Source: Acidobacteriota bacterium
GTDB taxonomy: Bacteria; Acidobacteriota; Terriglobia; Bryobacterales; Bryobacteraceae
Assembly: GCA_018268835.1 (NCBI GenBank)
Contig: JAFDVU010000018.1
Coordinates: 1-57,523 of the forward strand
Direction: 5' to 3'
DNA: 57,523 nt
Under the pieces are notes generated by a model. It searched no databases. It had not been told where the DNA came from and saw nothing but the letters and a program-made list of their open reading frames with translations. This document shows, in pieces, positions 1-8,167 of the stretch (the first letter of the stretch is position 1; each line of letters opens with the position of its first letter). The position numbers and the translations under genes are program-made.

Positions 1-20
1 GCGGGAATCCCGCCGGCGTC

Positions 21-1859
21 ATGAAGCGACTGGCTTCCTATGTTCTGTTCGCGGCCGTTCTGCTGGTTCCCGTTGACGCGGCGCGAGCACAGTCCCTGAC
101 CGTTTCGCTGGTTCCCACGGTAGCCTCGCCGGCTCCCGTGGGAACCACCGTCAAATGGACCGTCGCGGTATCGGGCAACTCCGGAAATCTGCGGTACCGG
201 TTCCGGGTTCGGCCTGCCGGGATGCCCTTCCATGTGGTCCGCGACTTCAGCCCCGAGCCGACCCTGGGCTGGACGGCGGCTCAACACGAAGGGCTCTACG
301 AGATCGAGGCAGCGGTTCGGGATACGGCCACCGGGGCCACCGGCGTTGCCACGGCCTCCTACCGGATGACCTCCCTGGCGGCGGAGGCGCCCGTCATCAC
401 CCCCACGCAGAACTCGCTGGTGTTCCTGTACAGCGCGCCGCCGTGCGCTCCGCCAGGCCGCATGCGAGTCGCATTCGAATCGCCCGACGGAGTCATACAA
501 AGCACTCCGTACCAGGATTGCCAGGCCGGCCTGAGTATGAATTTCTATCTGGCCGGAATGCGGGCGAATACAACTTACAGCGTCCACCACGTTATCGAAA
601 GCCGGCAGGTTCGCCGGGGAGAGCCCGTTTCGCCTCCCACCGAAGGGCCTCCGCTGTCGGTGACCACGGGAGCGGTGCCGGTTCAATTGCCGGTTGCCAC
701 GATCCTGCAACCGCCGCCCGCTCCGCCGGGGGACCAGGTTGTGCTGTACAGCAACCTGTTCGGCCCGCCCTTCGCCACCGACCCGCAGGGCAACGTGATC
801 TGGTATTACCCCGCCAATCTGACTCTTCTTACCCGGCCCGAATCGGGCGGGCGTTTCCTGGCGGTGGTTGCCACGCAGCCCATTACCGGATTCGGCCAGA
901 TTCTTCGCGAAATCGATGTCGCGGGAAACACCCTGCGCGAGACCGACACAACCCAGATCAACGCGCAACTCGCCGCGCTGGGCAAGCCGGCCATCGGCGT
1001 GTTTCACCACGACGCCATCGGCCTCCCGAATGGCGAAGTGGCGGTGCTCGCGACGACCGAGCAGATCATGAACGGAGTGCAGGGCCCCGGCCCGGTGGAT
1101 ATCATCGGCGACATGATCCTGGTCCTGGATCGGGACTTCCAGGTGGTTTGGACGTGGGATGCATTCGACCACCTCGATCCTCACCGGCAAGCTACTCTCG
1201 GCGAGACGTGTCCCGGGTTGGGATGTCCGCCGCTCAGCCTGGCGTCCCACGCCAATGACTGGCTCCACGGCAACGCCCTGATATTTGCCGCCGACGGCAA
1301 CCTGCTCTATTCCAGCCGTCACCAGGACTGGATTATCAAAATCGACTTCCGCGGCGGCCAAGGCACTGGAGACGTCATCTGGCGCCTGGGAAAAGACGGC
1401 GACTTCCTCATCGAATCCAACGATCCATCGCCCTGGTTCTCCCATCAGCACGGGCCGCGCCTTTCGCCGGAGGACGGCACGCTGCTCGCCGTATTCGACG
1501 ATTCCAACCTGCGACAGCGCGCCGACAGCAACGCGCACAGCCGCGGCCAGGTCCTGCGGTTGGACGAGCAGAACCATATCGCGACGCTGGTGATCGACGA
1601 CGATCTCGGGGGATTCTCGTTCGCCCTCGGCAACGCGCAGCCGCTCAGGAACGGAGGCTACCTGTTCGATGTGGGGTGGCTGCCCGACAACAGCAGCCGC
1701 CTTGTGGTCGTCGATGGCTCCGGCAACCCGCTGGAGACCGTGCGCATGAGCGCCCCGGAATACCGGAATTTCCGGATGAGAGATATGTACACGCGCGATT
1801 CGGACCGGGTGATACGGCCCGCCCTCCGCGAACTTGCCGGCCAGATGCCGCCGCAATAG
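21..1859 (+). CDS. Secreted arylsulfotransferase (ASST)-like protein
   Basis: 612 residues with an N-terminal signal peptide (hydrophobic stretch about residues 5-20, cut after ARAQ). Residues about 25-215 look like Ig/fibronectin-type repeats, and residues about 230-600 resemble the arylsulfotransferase beta-propeller. Supporting motifs are VFHHDAIGLPNGE, SHANDWLHGNALIF, the DWIIKID strand and FSHQHGPRLSPEDGTLLAVFDD; these conserved His/Asn positions are typical of the family, which moves sulfate between phenolic compounds outside the cytoplasm. Only 20 nt lie upstream inside the window, so promoter and operon partners are not visible. The gene stands alone before the S53 peptidase. The sulfotransferase fold is likely; the true substrate is unknown and some family members in soil bacteria may be non-enzymatic. 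Confidence 0.75.
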   Translation: MKRLASYVLFAAVLLVPVDAARAQSLTVSLVPTVASPAPVGTTVKWTVAVSGNSGNLRYRFRVRPAGMPFHVVRDFSPEPTLGWTAAQHEGLYEIEAAVRDTATGATGVATASYRMTSLAAEAPVITPTQNSLVFLYSAPPCAPPGRMRVAFESPDGVIQSTPYQDCQAGLSMNFYLAGMRANTTYSVHHVIESRQVRRGEPVSPPTEGPPLSVTTGAVPVQLPVATILQPPPAPPGDQVVLYSNLFGPPFATDPQGNVIWYYPANLTLLTRPESGGRFLAVVATQPITGFGQILREIDVAGNTLRETDTTQINAQLAALGKPAIGVFHHDAIGLPNGEVAVLATTEQIMNGVQGPGPVDIIGDMILVLDRDFQVVWTWDAFDHLDPHRQATLGETCPGLGCPPLSLASHANDWLHGNALIFAADGNLLYSSRHQDWIIKIDFRGGQGTGDVIWRLGKDGDFLIESNDPSPWFSHQHGPRLSPEDGTLLAVFDDSNLRQRADSNAHSRGQVLRLDEQNHIATLVIDDDLGGFSFALGNAQPLRNGGYLFDVGWLPDNSSRLVVVDGSGNPLETVRMSAPEYRNFRMRDMYTRDSDRVIRPALRELAGQMPPQ

Positions 1860-1998
1860 GCGCGCGGAAAAGCCTGCCCGGCATCGCGCCCTGTTGTTCC
1901 AAACCTCACAGGTCAATCCTGGCCGGTCTTCCATTGCGGTTGTGTTCCCGGCGCCGCGGCAGTAACCTGGGACAGCCTGACTCGAAAGGAGCCTCCAC

Positions 1999-3573
1999 AT
2001 GCCTTTTGAAAAGAAGGTCGCGCTGGCCGGTAGTCACCGTACGCCCCTTCCGCATGCCTCCGCCGCTGGACCGGCCGGCCACAACGAGGTCATTTCCGTA
2101 AGTCTGGTGCTCAGCGCCCGGACCGAGACTCCCCAGCCTGAGTCGTATGCCTACTCCGCCAATGGCCCGGCCGCTCACCACACCCGCGAGGACTACGGGA
2201 TTGCCCATGGCGCCGCGCCTTCCGGCATCGCGGCTGCCGCGGAGTTCGCGCATGAATACGGCCTCACGGTTGTCGAGAGCAGCCGGCAAAAGCGCACGGT
2301 TGTGCTCGCCGGCACCGTCGGAAATATGCAGCGCGCCTTTGGCACCGAACTGGCCTATTACGATTCTCCGCGGGGCCGGTATCGTGGGCGCACCGGACCG
2401 GTTATGATTCCCGCGGAACTGGCGTCCTCCGTGAAAGCCGTTCTGGGATTGGACAACCGGCCTGTGGCCAAACCGCACGTGCGCAAGCACGCCGCGCTGC
2501 CGCCGGGCGCGCTCACGCCGCCGCAGGTCGCCGGGCTTTACAACTTCCCCTCCGGAGTAACCGGCGCCGGCCAGACGATCGGCATCATTGAACTCGGCGG
2601 CGGATATAGCACCTCCGATCTGAAGACTTACCTCCAGTCGCTCGGAATCGCGGTGCCCTCACTGGTCTCGATTTCGGTCGATGGCGGGGTCAATCGGCCC
2701 GGTGTGGATCAGGACTCCGATGGCGAGGTCATGCTGGATATCGAAGTTGCCGCCGCGGTGGCTCCCGGCGCCCGCATCGTGGTGTACTTCGCGCCCAACA
2801 CGGATCAGGGCTTCCACGACGCCATCAGCACCGCGGTGCACGACGCCGTCTACAAGCCATCGGTCATCTCGATCAGTTGGGGCGGTCCGGAGGACACCTG
2901 GACGCAGCAGTCGATCGATGCCATGTTGCAGGCCGTCACCGATGCCGCCGCCCTCGGCGTCACCGTCACCGCCGCGGCCGGTGACGACGGCGCGACCGAT
3001 GGCGTCAGCGACAACAAGCTGCACGTGGACCTGCCGGCGTGCCTGCCGCCGGTGCTGGCGTGCGGCGGCACGCGCCTGAATACGGCCAATGGCGTGTTTG
3101 CGAGCGAGACCGTGTGGAATGAACTGGCCAACGGCGAAGGCGCCACAGGAGGTGGAGTCAGCAGGATCCTCTCCGTCCCGTCGTACCAGGCGAACGCGGG
3201 TGTACCCAAGCAGCCCGAAACCGGTTTCGCCGGCCGCGGCGTTCCCGATGTAGCCGGCAACGCCGATCCCCAGACCGGCTTTGCGGTGCGCGTGGATGGC
3301 AAGGACGCCGTCATCGGCGGCACCAGCGCCGTGGCGCCCCTCTGGGCCGGTCTGATCGCGCTCATGAACCAGCAGATCGGGTCCCCGGTGGGCTTCCTCA
3401 ATCCCGCGCTCTACCGCATCGGCAGTTCCGTGTTCCGCGATATTGTCTCTGGGAACAACGGGCACTGGAACGCCGCCCCGGGCTGGGATCCCTGCACCGG
3501 TTTCGGCGCTCCCAATGGAAAGGCTCTGGTGGCCGCACTCATGGGGAAAGCGACCTCGACGGGAAGGACTTGA
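1999..3573 (+). CDS. S53 family peptidase (kumamolisin/sedolisin type) with its own propeptide
   Basis: 524 residues. Residues about 25-165 form a pro-kumamolisin activation domain (HTREDYGIAHG, FGTELAYYDSPRGRYRGR, VLGLDNRPV). Residues about 175-520 are the subtilisin-like acid peptidase domain. The family's Glu-Asp-Ser arrangement is visible: E243 and D247 in DGEVMLDIEV, an oxyanion-type aspartate at D329/D330 in AAAGDDGATDG, and the nucleophile S443 in GGTSAVAPLWAG. The C-terminal NGHWNAAPGWDPCTGFGAPNG segment matches the calcium-binding end. No signal peptide is evident, so export is unclear. AAAGGAG lies a short way before the ATG. The stop codon overlaps the next start (TTGA), so the following propeptide-only gene is probably co-translated. 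Confidence 0.9.
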   Translation: MPFEKKVALAGSHRTPLPHASAAGPAGHNEVISVSLVLSARTETPQPESYAYSANGPAAHHTREDYGIAHGAAPSGIAAAAEFAHEYGLTVVESSRQKRTVVLAGTVGNMQRAFGTELAYYDSPRGRYRGRTGPVMIPAELASSVKAVLGLDNRPVAKPHVRKHAALPPGALTPPQVAGLYNFPSGVTGAGQTIGIIELGGGYSTSDLKTYLQSLGIAVPSLVSISVDGGVNRPGVDQDSDGEVMLDIEVAAAVAPGARIVVYFAPNTDQGFHDAISTAVHDAVYKPSVISISWGGPEDTWTQQSIDAMLQAVTDAAALGVTVTAAAGDDGATDGVSDNKLHVDLPACLPPVLACGGTRLNTANGVFASETVWNELANGEGATGGGVSRILSVPSYQANAGVPKQPETGFAGRGVPDVAGNADPQTGFAVRVDGKDAVIGGTSAVAPLWAGLIALMNQQIGSPVGFLNPALYRIGSSVFRDIVSGNNGHWNAAPGWDPCTGFGAPNGKALVAALMGKATSTGRT

Positions 3574-4046
3574 ACGATCGGGTAACGCTTGAGGCGAGCC
3601 GCCCGCGCCCGGCGGCCGCCGTCCGCAACGGCAGCGACGCCCCGGCCGCGCAGCCGGTGGACGCCACCGTCGTCGTGCGCCGCCGCCGTACCCCCCAATT
3701 GCAGTCGCGGCTCGATGCCATTCTGCGTGGCGTGGCCCCGCCCATGTCGCGTGAAGAAGCCGAACTGAGCCTGGGCGCCGATCCGGAAGACCTCCGCAAG
3801 GTCGCCGAGTTCGCTCAAGCCTACGGCTTGACCGTGACGGCATCCAGCGAGCAACAACGCTCCGTCAGGATCTCCGGTACCGTTGCCCGGATGGAGGCCG
3901 CGTTCGGCGTGAAACTCCGGCTGTGCCATAGCGAAGGCCAACCGTATCTCTATTATGAGGAGCCGCTCACCGTGCCTGCTTCACTGGCGGACGCCGTCGA
4001 GGGCGTGCTCGGCCTCGATCAACGCCCCGTTGCGGATCACTCGTAA
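3570..4046 (+). CDS. Stand-alone pro-kumamolisin activation domain protein
   Basis: 158 residues starting at TTG, whose bases overlap the TGA stop of the S53 peptidase by 4 nt. Residues about 40-158 repeat the propeptide signature of the upstream gene (SREEAELSLGADPEDLRKVAEFAQAYGLTV, SVRISGTVARMEAAFGVKL, VLGLDQRPV), but the protein ends exactly where a catalytic domain would begin. The arginine-rich first 45 residues resemble nothing I recognise. In this family the propeptide is an intramolecular chaperone and inhibitor, so a separate copy could inhibit or fold the neighbour in trans. It could equally be the leftover of a second peptidase gene whose catalytic part was deleted. Coupling to an intact peptidase and the long open frame favour a real gene. 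Confidence 0.75.
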   Translation: MNDRVTLEASRPRPAAAVRNGSDAPAAQPVDATVVVRRRRTPQLQSRLDAILRGVAPPMSREEAELSLGADPEDLRKVAEFAQAYGLTVTASSEQQRSVRISGTVARMEAAFGVKLRLCHSEGQPYLYYEEPLTVPASLADAVEGVLGLDQRPVADHS

Positions 4047-4067
4047 CAGGGGGGAACCGGCGGCTGC

Positions 4068-5066
4068 TCATCGTTCCGGAGCTGGACCCGTGGAATCGCG
4101 CAGCACGAATTCGGGGTCGATCACCATTTCATGTTCGGCGGTGGACGCCTTGTCCGTCTTGGCGAGCAGCGTATCGGCCACCAGGTGGCCGATGTGTTCC
4201 CGCGGGATGTGTACCGTGGTCAGCGCCGGGTGGCAGAACTCGCTCAGCTTGATGTTGTCGAAGCCGGTGACCGAAATGTCCCGCGGCACGCGCAGCCCGC
4301 GTTCGCGCAACTCGCGCAACGCGCCCACGGCCATCACGTCGTTGACGCACACGATCGCCGTGGGCGCTTCTCCGCTGGCCAGCAGCGCGCGGGTGGCCAG
4401 GCGTCCGCCCTCCAGCGTATCGGCGTCGGCGGCTGTGCGCACGCTGGTGTCGCGGTAGCGCGCGGCGGCGTCCATCACGGTCCGGGCGCGTTCGTTCAGC
4501 GGTCCGAGCAGCGAATGGTGCCCCACGAATCCGAACTTGCGGTGCCCCAGGCTGTACAGGTAGTCGAGGACCTTTTCGATCCCGCGGCGGTAGTTCACCC
4601 GGATGTTGGTCACGTTCTGCCGCGGCGCTCCCACATCGTAAAACACCACCGGGATCCCGCTGTGGTTGAGTTCTTCGATCAGCGCCGGCTCCATTTCCGA
4701 GACGATCGCGGCCAGCCCCGCCACGCGCCGCCCGATCATCAGCCGGATGCTCGATACCAACTGTTCCGGACGATAGTCGGTATTGGCGACCACCACTTCG
4801 TATCCGGCGTGGTGCGCGTCGCTCTCCACCGTCTTGTAGATGTCGAAGAAAAACGGATTTTCCAGGTTGGAAAGGATCATCCCGAACGTGCGGCTCTTGC
4901 CTCCGGCGAGATTGCGCGCGTGCAGGTTGGGGTGGTATTTGAGTTCTTCGATGGCCTTGAGCACACGCGCCCGCGTGGACGACTTCACCACGCTAGCGTT
5001 GTTCAGCACGCGCGAGACGGTCGCCGTGGACACTTTCGCGCGCCGCGCCACCTGTTCCAGGTTCAT
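4068..5066 (-). CDS. LacI family transcriptional regulator
   Basis: 332 residues. The N-terminal helix-turn-helix and hinge are plain (LEQVARRAKVSTATVSRVLN, then SSTRARVLKAIEELKYHPN), followed by a periplasmic-binding-protein-like sugar sensor (about residues 60-328, SVTGFDNIKLSEFCHPALTTV near the end). Family members repress or activate sugar-use genes in response to a carbohydrate. The gene follows the GH127 arabinofuranosidase-like gene on the same strand with 27 nt between them, which suggests control of that enzyme. A TACAAT hexamer ends 8 nt before the ATG and overlaps the palindrome TTGTACAA, so the gene may be leaderless and autoregulated. Confidence 0.92.
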   Translation of the reverse strand: MNLEQVARRAKVSTATVSRVLNNASVVKSSTRARVLKAIEELKYHPNLHARNLAGGKSRTFGMILSNLENPFFFDIYKTVESDAHHAGYEVVVANTDYRPEQLVSSIRLMIGRRVAGLAAIVSEMEPALIEELNHSGIPVVFYDVGAPRQNVTNIRVNYRRGIEKVLDYLYSLGHRKFGFVGHHSLLGPLNERARTVMDAAARYRDTSVRTAADADTLEGGRLATRALLASGEAPTAIVCVNDVMAVGALRELRERGLRVPRDISVTGFDNIKLSEFCHPALTTVHIPREHIGHLVADTLLAKTDKASTAEHEMVIDPEFVLRDSTGPAPER

Positions 5067-5074
5067 GACCCTAC

Positions 5075-5083
5075 ATTGTACAA
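5075..5083 (-). promoter_or_regulatory. Putative -10 element and palindromic operator of the lacI-type gene
   Basis: On the minus strand TACAAT (5080-5075) lies 8 nt before the ATG at 5066, overlapped by the 8-bp palindrome TTGTACAA (5076-5083). The spacing predicts a transcript with almost no leader. The palindrome over the -10 would suit autorepression. This is inference; no ribosome-binding site competes with it. Confidence 0.35.
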
Positions 5084-5093
5084 ACTATAACGA

Positions 5094-7076
5094 TTACGAG
5101 ACGATCCAGTAAATCGAGTATCGTTTGCCGAAAATGGAGTTGACCGGAGCCAGCGTCACGTCGCGCGCCTGAGCGCTGGTGCGGAACGTGAGCGGCGCGT
5201 CGCCCGGCTTGATCCACGCCGCGGGCCCGTCCCCGCGCGCTTGAAACGCCGGGATCTCGATCGGCGCGCGCTGCGGGCGCGGCGCGTTCGGCCCTTCCTG
5301 GTTGGCCTCGGTGAGTCCTTCGGTGCCGAGATCGCCGGCCAGCACCAGCGGTCCGTAGAGGAACGCCTGCATGGCGGCGTTGTCGGGCATGGCTTCCACG
5401 GTGAGCCGCATGGGCAGCGTCATCTCGACCCTGTCGCCGGCTTTCCAGGAGCGCGTCAGCGTGAGGTAACTGCCGGGAGTCGGGGTCGCGTCGATCGCCT
5501 TGCCGTTGATCTTCACGGCCGCCCCGTGGGTCCACGCCGGGATGCGCAGGCGCAGGGCGAGCGGCGCGGGGCGTGCCGCGGCGATCGTCAATGTGGTCGC
5601 GCCCTGTTCCGGGAAGCGCGTCTCCTGCCGCAATTTCAGGCCGCGCTCGGCCCAGTCCAGTTCGCTCGGGATGAAGAGGTTCACGTACACGCCCTCGGCA
5701 TCGTGCCAGTAGATGCTGTCATTGAGCTTGGAGTACTCCTCCACCCCGGTCCCGGTGCAGCACCAGAACGACTGGTCTTCGGTGTTGAAGGTCTTCCACG
5801 CGCCTGGCGTCAGCGAAAGGTAATACTGCGTGTGCCCGGTTTTGGGGTGGATGGTGCCGAGGCGGTGATTGTAGAGCGCGCGTTCGTAGTAATCGAAGTA
5901 ATGCGGCTCCCCGGTCCACCCGTAGAGGTGCCGGGTGAGTTTGAGCATGTTGTAGGAGCAGCAGCACTCCGCCGTGGCGACGCTGCGCTTGAGTTCCGCG
6001 GCGAGCCAGCGCGGTTGGGTCAGCCAGCCCTCGCCATTGCTGGTTCCGCCGGTGACATAGCTGCGCGCGGTCGCCACCTCGTACCAGAAGTAGTCGGCCA
6101 CGTCGTGAAAGCGCATGTCGCTGGAGATCTCCCACCGCTGGGCGGCGCCGATCACCTGCGGGATGTGCGTGTTCACGTGGAGTCCGGTGAGTTCGTCGCG
6201 GCGCAGGGCCAGCGGGTTGAAGAAGATCTTCTTGGTGAAGCGGTCGCCGGCTTTGGCCCAGCGTTCGTCCCCGGTGGCGGCGGTGAGCTTATAGAGGATA
6301 TCGTTCATGCCGCCGTACTCGGTATTGAGGATATCCTGCATGTGCTCTTCGCTCTTCCCCTTCGTCCACTCATCGGCCCAGTTGGCCATGCCTTCGAGGA
6401 CGCCGAGCGCCTGCCGGTTGCCCGCCAGCGTGTACATGTCCAGCATGCCGGCCATGATCTTGTGGATGGTGTAGAACGGCGCCCAGACGGGCTTGCGCGC
6501 GTCGAGCCGGTCGAACCACTCGACGGGGAATGCGCTCAGGTATCCGCCGGCGCCGAGTTTCCGCTGGCACTGGGCGAGCGCGTCCACCATTTCGTCGCCC
6601 TTGGCCTTGGCGTCTTTGTCGCCCATGCCGGCGTAAGCCTGGGCGAGGGCGGTGAGATAGTGGCCGGTGAAGTGGCCGCGCAGTTCGCCCCGGCTGCCCT
6701 GCCGCGGTTGCGCGGGGTCGAAGGGCACATACTCTTCCCATCCGCCGAGCGGCTGCGCGCTGGAGGGCAGTCCGGCGTTGAGACGGAAGTTGTGCACCAA
6801 GCGGACGGCGGGCAGGCGCCCCATGTAGCCGCGATTCCATTCGGCGGCATCGAGGAAGATCGAAGGCAGCAGCCGCACCTGCGTCATGGCAAACGGCTGG
6901 ACTTTGGCGGGCGCGTCCTTGCGGGTGAACTCGATGGGGCCCTGGAACGGCGGGACGATATCCATCGTGCCCTGCCGGCGCTGCTGCGGCGGCGGCGAAG
7001 GAGGAGTGGCGGCCTGTTGCGCGGCGGCAATGCCTGCGGCTGCGAGCCCGGCGAAGGAGCGGCGGGTGGGTTTCAC
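5094..7076 (-). CDS. GH127 family beta-L-arabinofuranosidase-like protein (DUF1680 type), secreted
   Basis: 660 residues from a GTG at 7076, chosen because a GAGGTG ribosome-binding site sits just upstream and the protein then begins with a TRRSFAG twin-arginine-like signal followed by AAAGIAAA. An upstream frame extension lacks sense. The alpha/alpha-barrel catalytic part spans about residues 80-480. Zinc-thiolate catalytic features of GH127 are visible: the ECCC cluster in SVATAECCCSYNMLKLTRHLYGW (Glu plus Cys) and the later FWCCTGTGVEEYSKL cysteine pair. Family enzymes remove L-arabinofuranose from plant glycans such as hydroxyproline-linked arabinans. It lies directly upstream of the LacI-type gene on the same strand. 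Exact linkage specificity cannot be read. Confidence 0.88.
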   Translation of the reverse strand: MKPTRRSFAGLAAAGIAAAQQAATPPSPPPQQRRQGTMDIVPPFQGPIEFTRKDAPAKVQPFAMTQVRLLPSIFLDAAEWNRGYMGRLPAVRLVHNFRLNAGLPSSAQPLGGWEEYVPFDPAQPRQGSRGELRGHFTGHYLTALAQAYAGMGDKDAKAKGDEMVDALAQCQRKLGAGGYLSAFPVEWFDRLDARKPVWAPFYTIHKIMAGMLDMYTLAGNRQALGVLEGMANWADEWTKGKSEEHMQDILNTEYGGMNDILYKLTAATGDERWAKAGDRFTKKIFFNPLALRRDELTGLHVNTHIPQVIGAAQRWEISSDMRFHDVADYFWYEVATARSYVTGGTSNGEGWLTQPRWLAAELKRSVATAECCCSYNMLKLTRHLYGWTGEPHYFDYYERALYNHRLGTIHPKTGHTQYYLSLTPGAWKTFNTEDQSFWCCTGTGVEEYSKLNDSIYWHDAEGVYVNLFIPSELDWAERGLKLRQETRFPEQGATTLTIAAARPAPLALRLRIPAWTHGAAVKINGKAIDATPTPGSYLTLTRSWKAGDRVEMTLPMRLTVEAMPDNAAMQAFLYGPLVLAGDLGTEGLTEANQEGPNAPRPQRAPIEIPAFQARGDGPAAWIKPGDAPLTFRTSAQARDVTLAPVNSIFGKRYSIYWIVS

Positions 7077-7275
7077 GCTGACACCTCGGGGATTGGGTTG
7101 GAAACGGTTACAGTATGCCACAAGGGCCGGTGTGGGGGAGTGCGCAGGACTACACCCCTGGTCTTCGAAACCGGAGAGCAACCCTACGACTCCGTCCTCC
7201 TGATTCGAGTTGTGAATTTCTTCCGCCTCGCATTCCCAGCGGCTGGCGCCGTGAGGGGTTCCGTCGGCAACTCAT

Positions 7276-7725
7276 TCACGCAGACTCACTGCGGCCGGCT
7301 ATCCGCTCTCCCAGGACATTCGCGAAGCTGATCACAAGGACAACGGCGGAAATGTAGCCGATCCCAGGATGGTGCAGATAAAATCCGATGAGCGAAAGTA
7401 ATTCTTGACGGCCGAGTAGGGGAAGGCCAGGGCGAACGAACCGGCAAGCACAACCAGGAGCACCACCAATAGCGCCATCGGGCAGGCTTGCCCGCGACGA
7501 CTTCGGAGCAACACCAGCGTCGCCAGGACTGCAATCCCGAGTGAAGCGAATCGCCCAACCGGCATGGCACGCATGGCGACCGCAGCGGCACCGGTTGCGG
7601 CGAAGAAGGCAGCGAGTCGGCCAAGGCGATCCCGAAAACCGTGCCGGCCCAGCCCGGTGATGTTCGTCGAACAAGCGCAGGAAGGCCTTTTCGCCGCCCT
7701 GTTGCGCCGCCTTGAGGGAATTCAT
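7276..7725 (-). pseudogene. Frameshifted remnant of a small multi-pass membrane protein
   Basis: No single frame gives a sensible protein, but switching frames does. The first frame begins MNSLKAAQQGGEKAFLRLFDEH at 7725. The next frame continues GLGRHGFRDRLGRLAAFFAATGA and then runs through two strong hydrophobic stretches (LGIAVLATLVLL, ALLVVLLVVLAGSFALAF). The first frame resumes with YISAVVLVISFANVLGERIAG and ends at 7276. The second frame has a TGA overlapping the first ATG and no good start of its own. This pattern fits a membrane protein broken by at least two indels, or assembly errors. I do not recognise the family. The 199 nt between it and the GH127 start hold no gene I can see. Confidence 0.35.
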
Positions 7726-7798
7726 ATCGTCTGACTAGTATTACCCCGAAGACCGAAAAAGAATCGGTTGCTTTTTGCCCGCTTCGGGTGCACTCTGA

Positions 7799-7813
7799 TA
7801 TTGGAAACCAATA
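7799..7813. promoter_or_regulatory. Candidate PadR operator
   Basis: TATTGG-AAA-CCAATA, a perfect 6-bp inverted repeat with a 3-nt centre, lies directly before the AGGAG and ATG of the PadR gene. PadR proteins commonly bind inverted repeats at their own promoters, so this is a plausible autoregulatory site for the padR-ADOP operon. No binding evidence is available. Confidence 0.35.
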
Positions 7814-7822
7814 GGAGTGCTC

Positions 7823-8167
7823 ATGGCCGACAAATCCGACGTCTGGCAGGGGACTCTCGCACTCATGGTCCTCAAAACCCTGGAGACGATGGGGCCGCTG
7901 CACGGGTACGGCATCGCGCGGCGCATCGAGCAGATCAGCGGCGGATTGCTTGAGGTGCGCTACGGAACGCTCTATCCCGCTCTCCTCAAGCTGGAGCAGG
8001 AGGGCTTCGTCTCGGCCGAATGGGGCGTCTCGGACAATAACCGCCGCGCCAAGTACTACGGGCTGACGCGCGCAGGGAAGAAGCAACTCGCGAAGGAGGC
8101 GCGCGAGTGGGACCAGACCACTGCCATCATCGCCCGCTTCTTCTCGCCCTCCGGGGAGGCCTCATGA
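7823..8167 (+). CDS. PadR family transcriptional regulator (acidobacterial, ADOP-associated)
   Basis: 114 residues. The winged-helix PadR domain is clear: WQGTLALMVLKTLETMGPLHGYGIARRIEQISGG, EVRYGTLYPALLKLEQEGFV, and the wing NNRRAKYYGLTRAGKKQL. The ATG at 7823 is preferred over an in-frame GTG at 7817 because AGGAG sits immediately before it at the right distance. Its stop overlaps the start of the ADOP permease (ATGA), a hallmark pairing in acidobacteria, where the regulator is thought to control the adjoining permease. The effector is unknown. Confidence 0.92.
   Translation: MADKSDVWQGTLALMVLKTLETMGPLHGYGIARRIEQISGGLLEVRYGTLYPALLKLEQEGFVSAEWGVSDNNRRAKYYGLTRAGKKQLAKEAREWDQTTAIIARFFSPSGEAS

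Noticed and set aside
1..14. GCGGG-AAT-CCCGC palindrome at the window edge
   Set aside because: Only a 5-bp stem at the boundary without context; it may be the end of an upstream terminator but cannot be judged.
7077..7181. 35-residue upstream extension of the GH127 protein
   Set aside because: It would bury the twin-arginine-type signal and skip the GAGGTG ribosome site just before the GTG at 7076.
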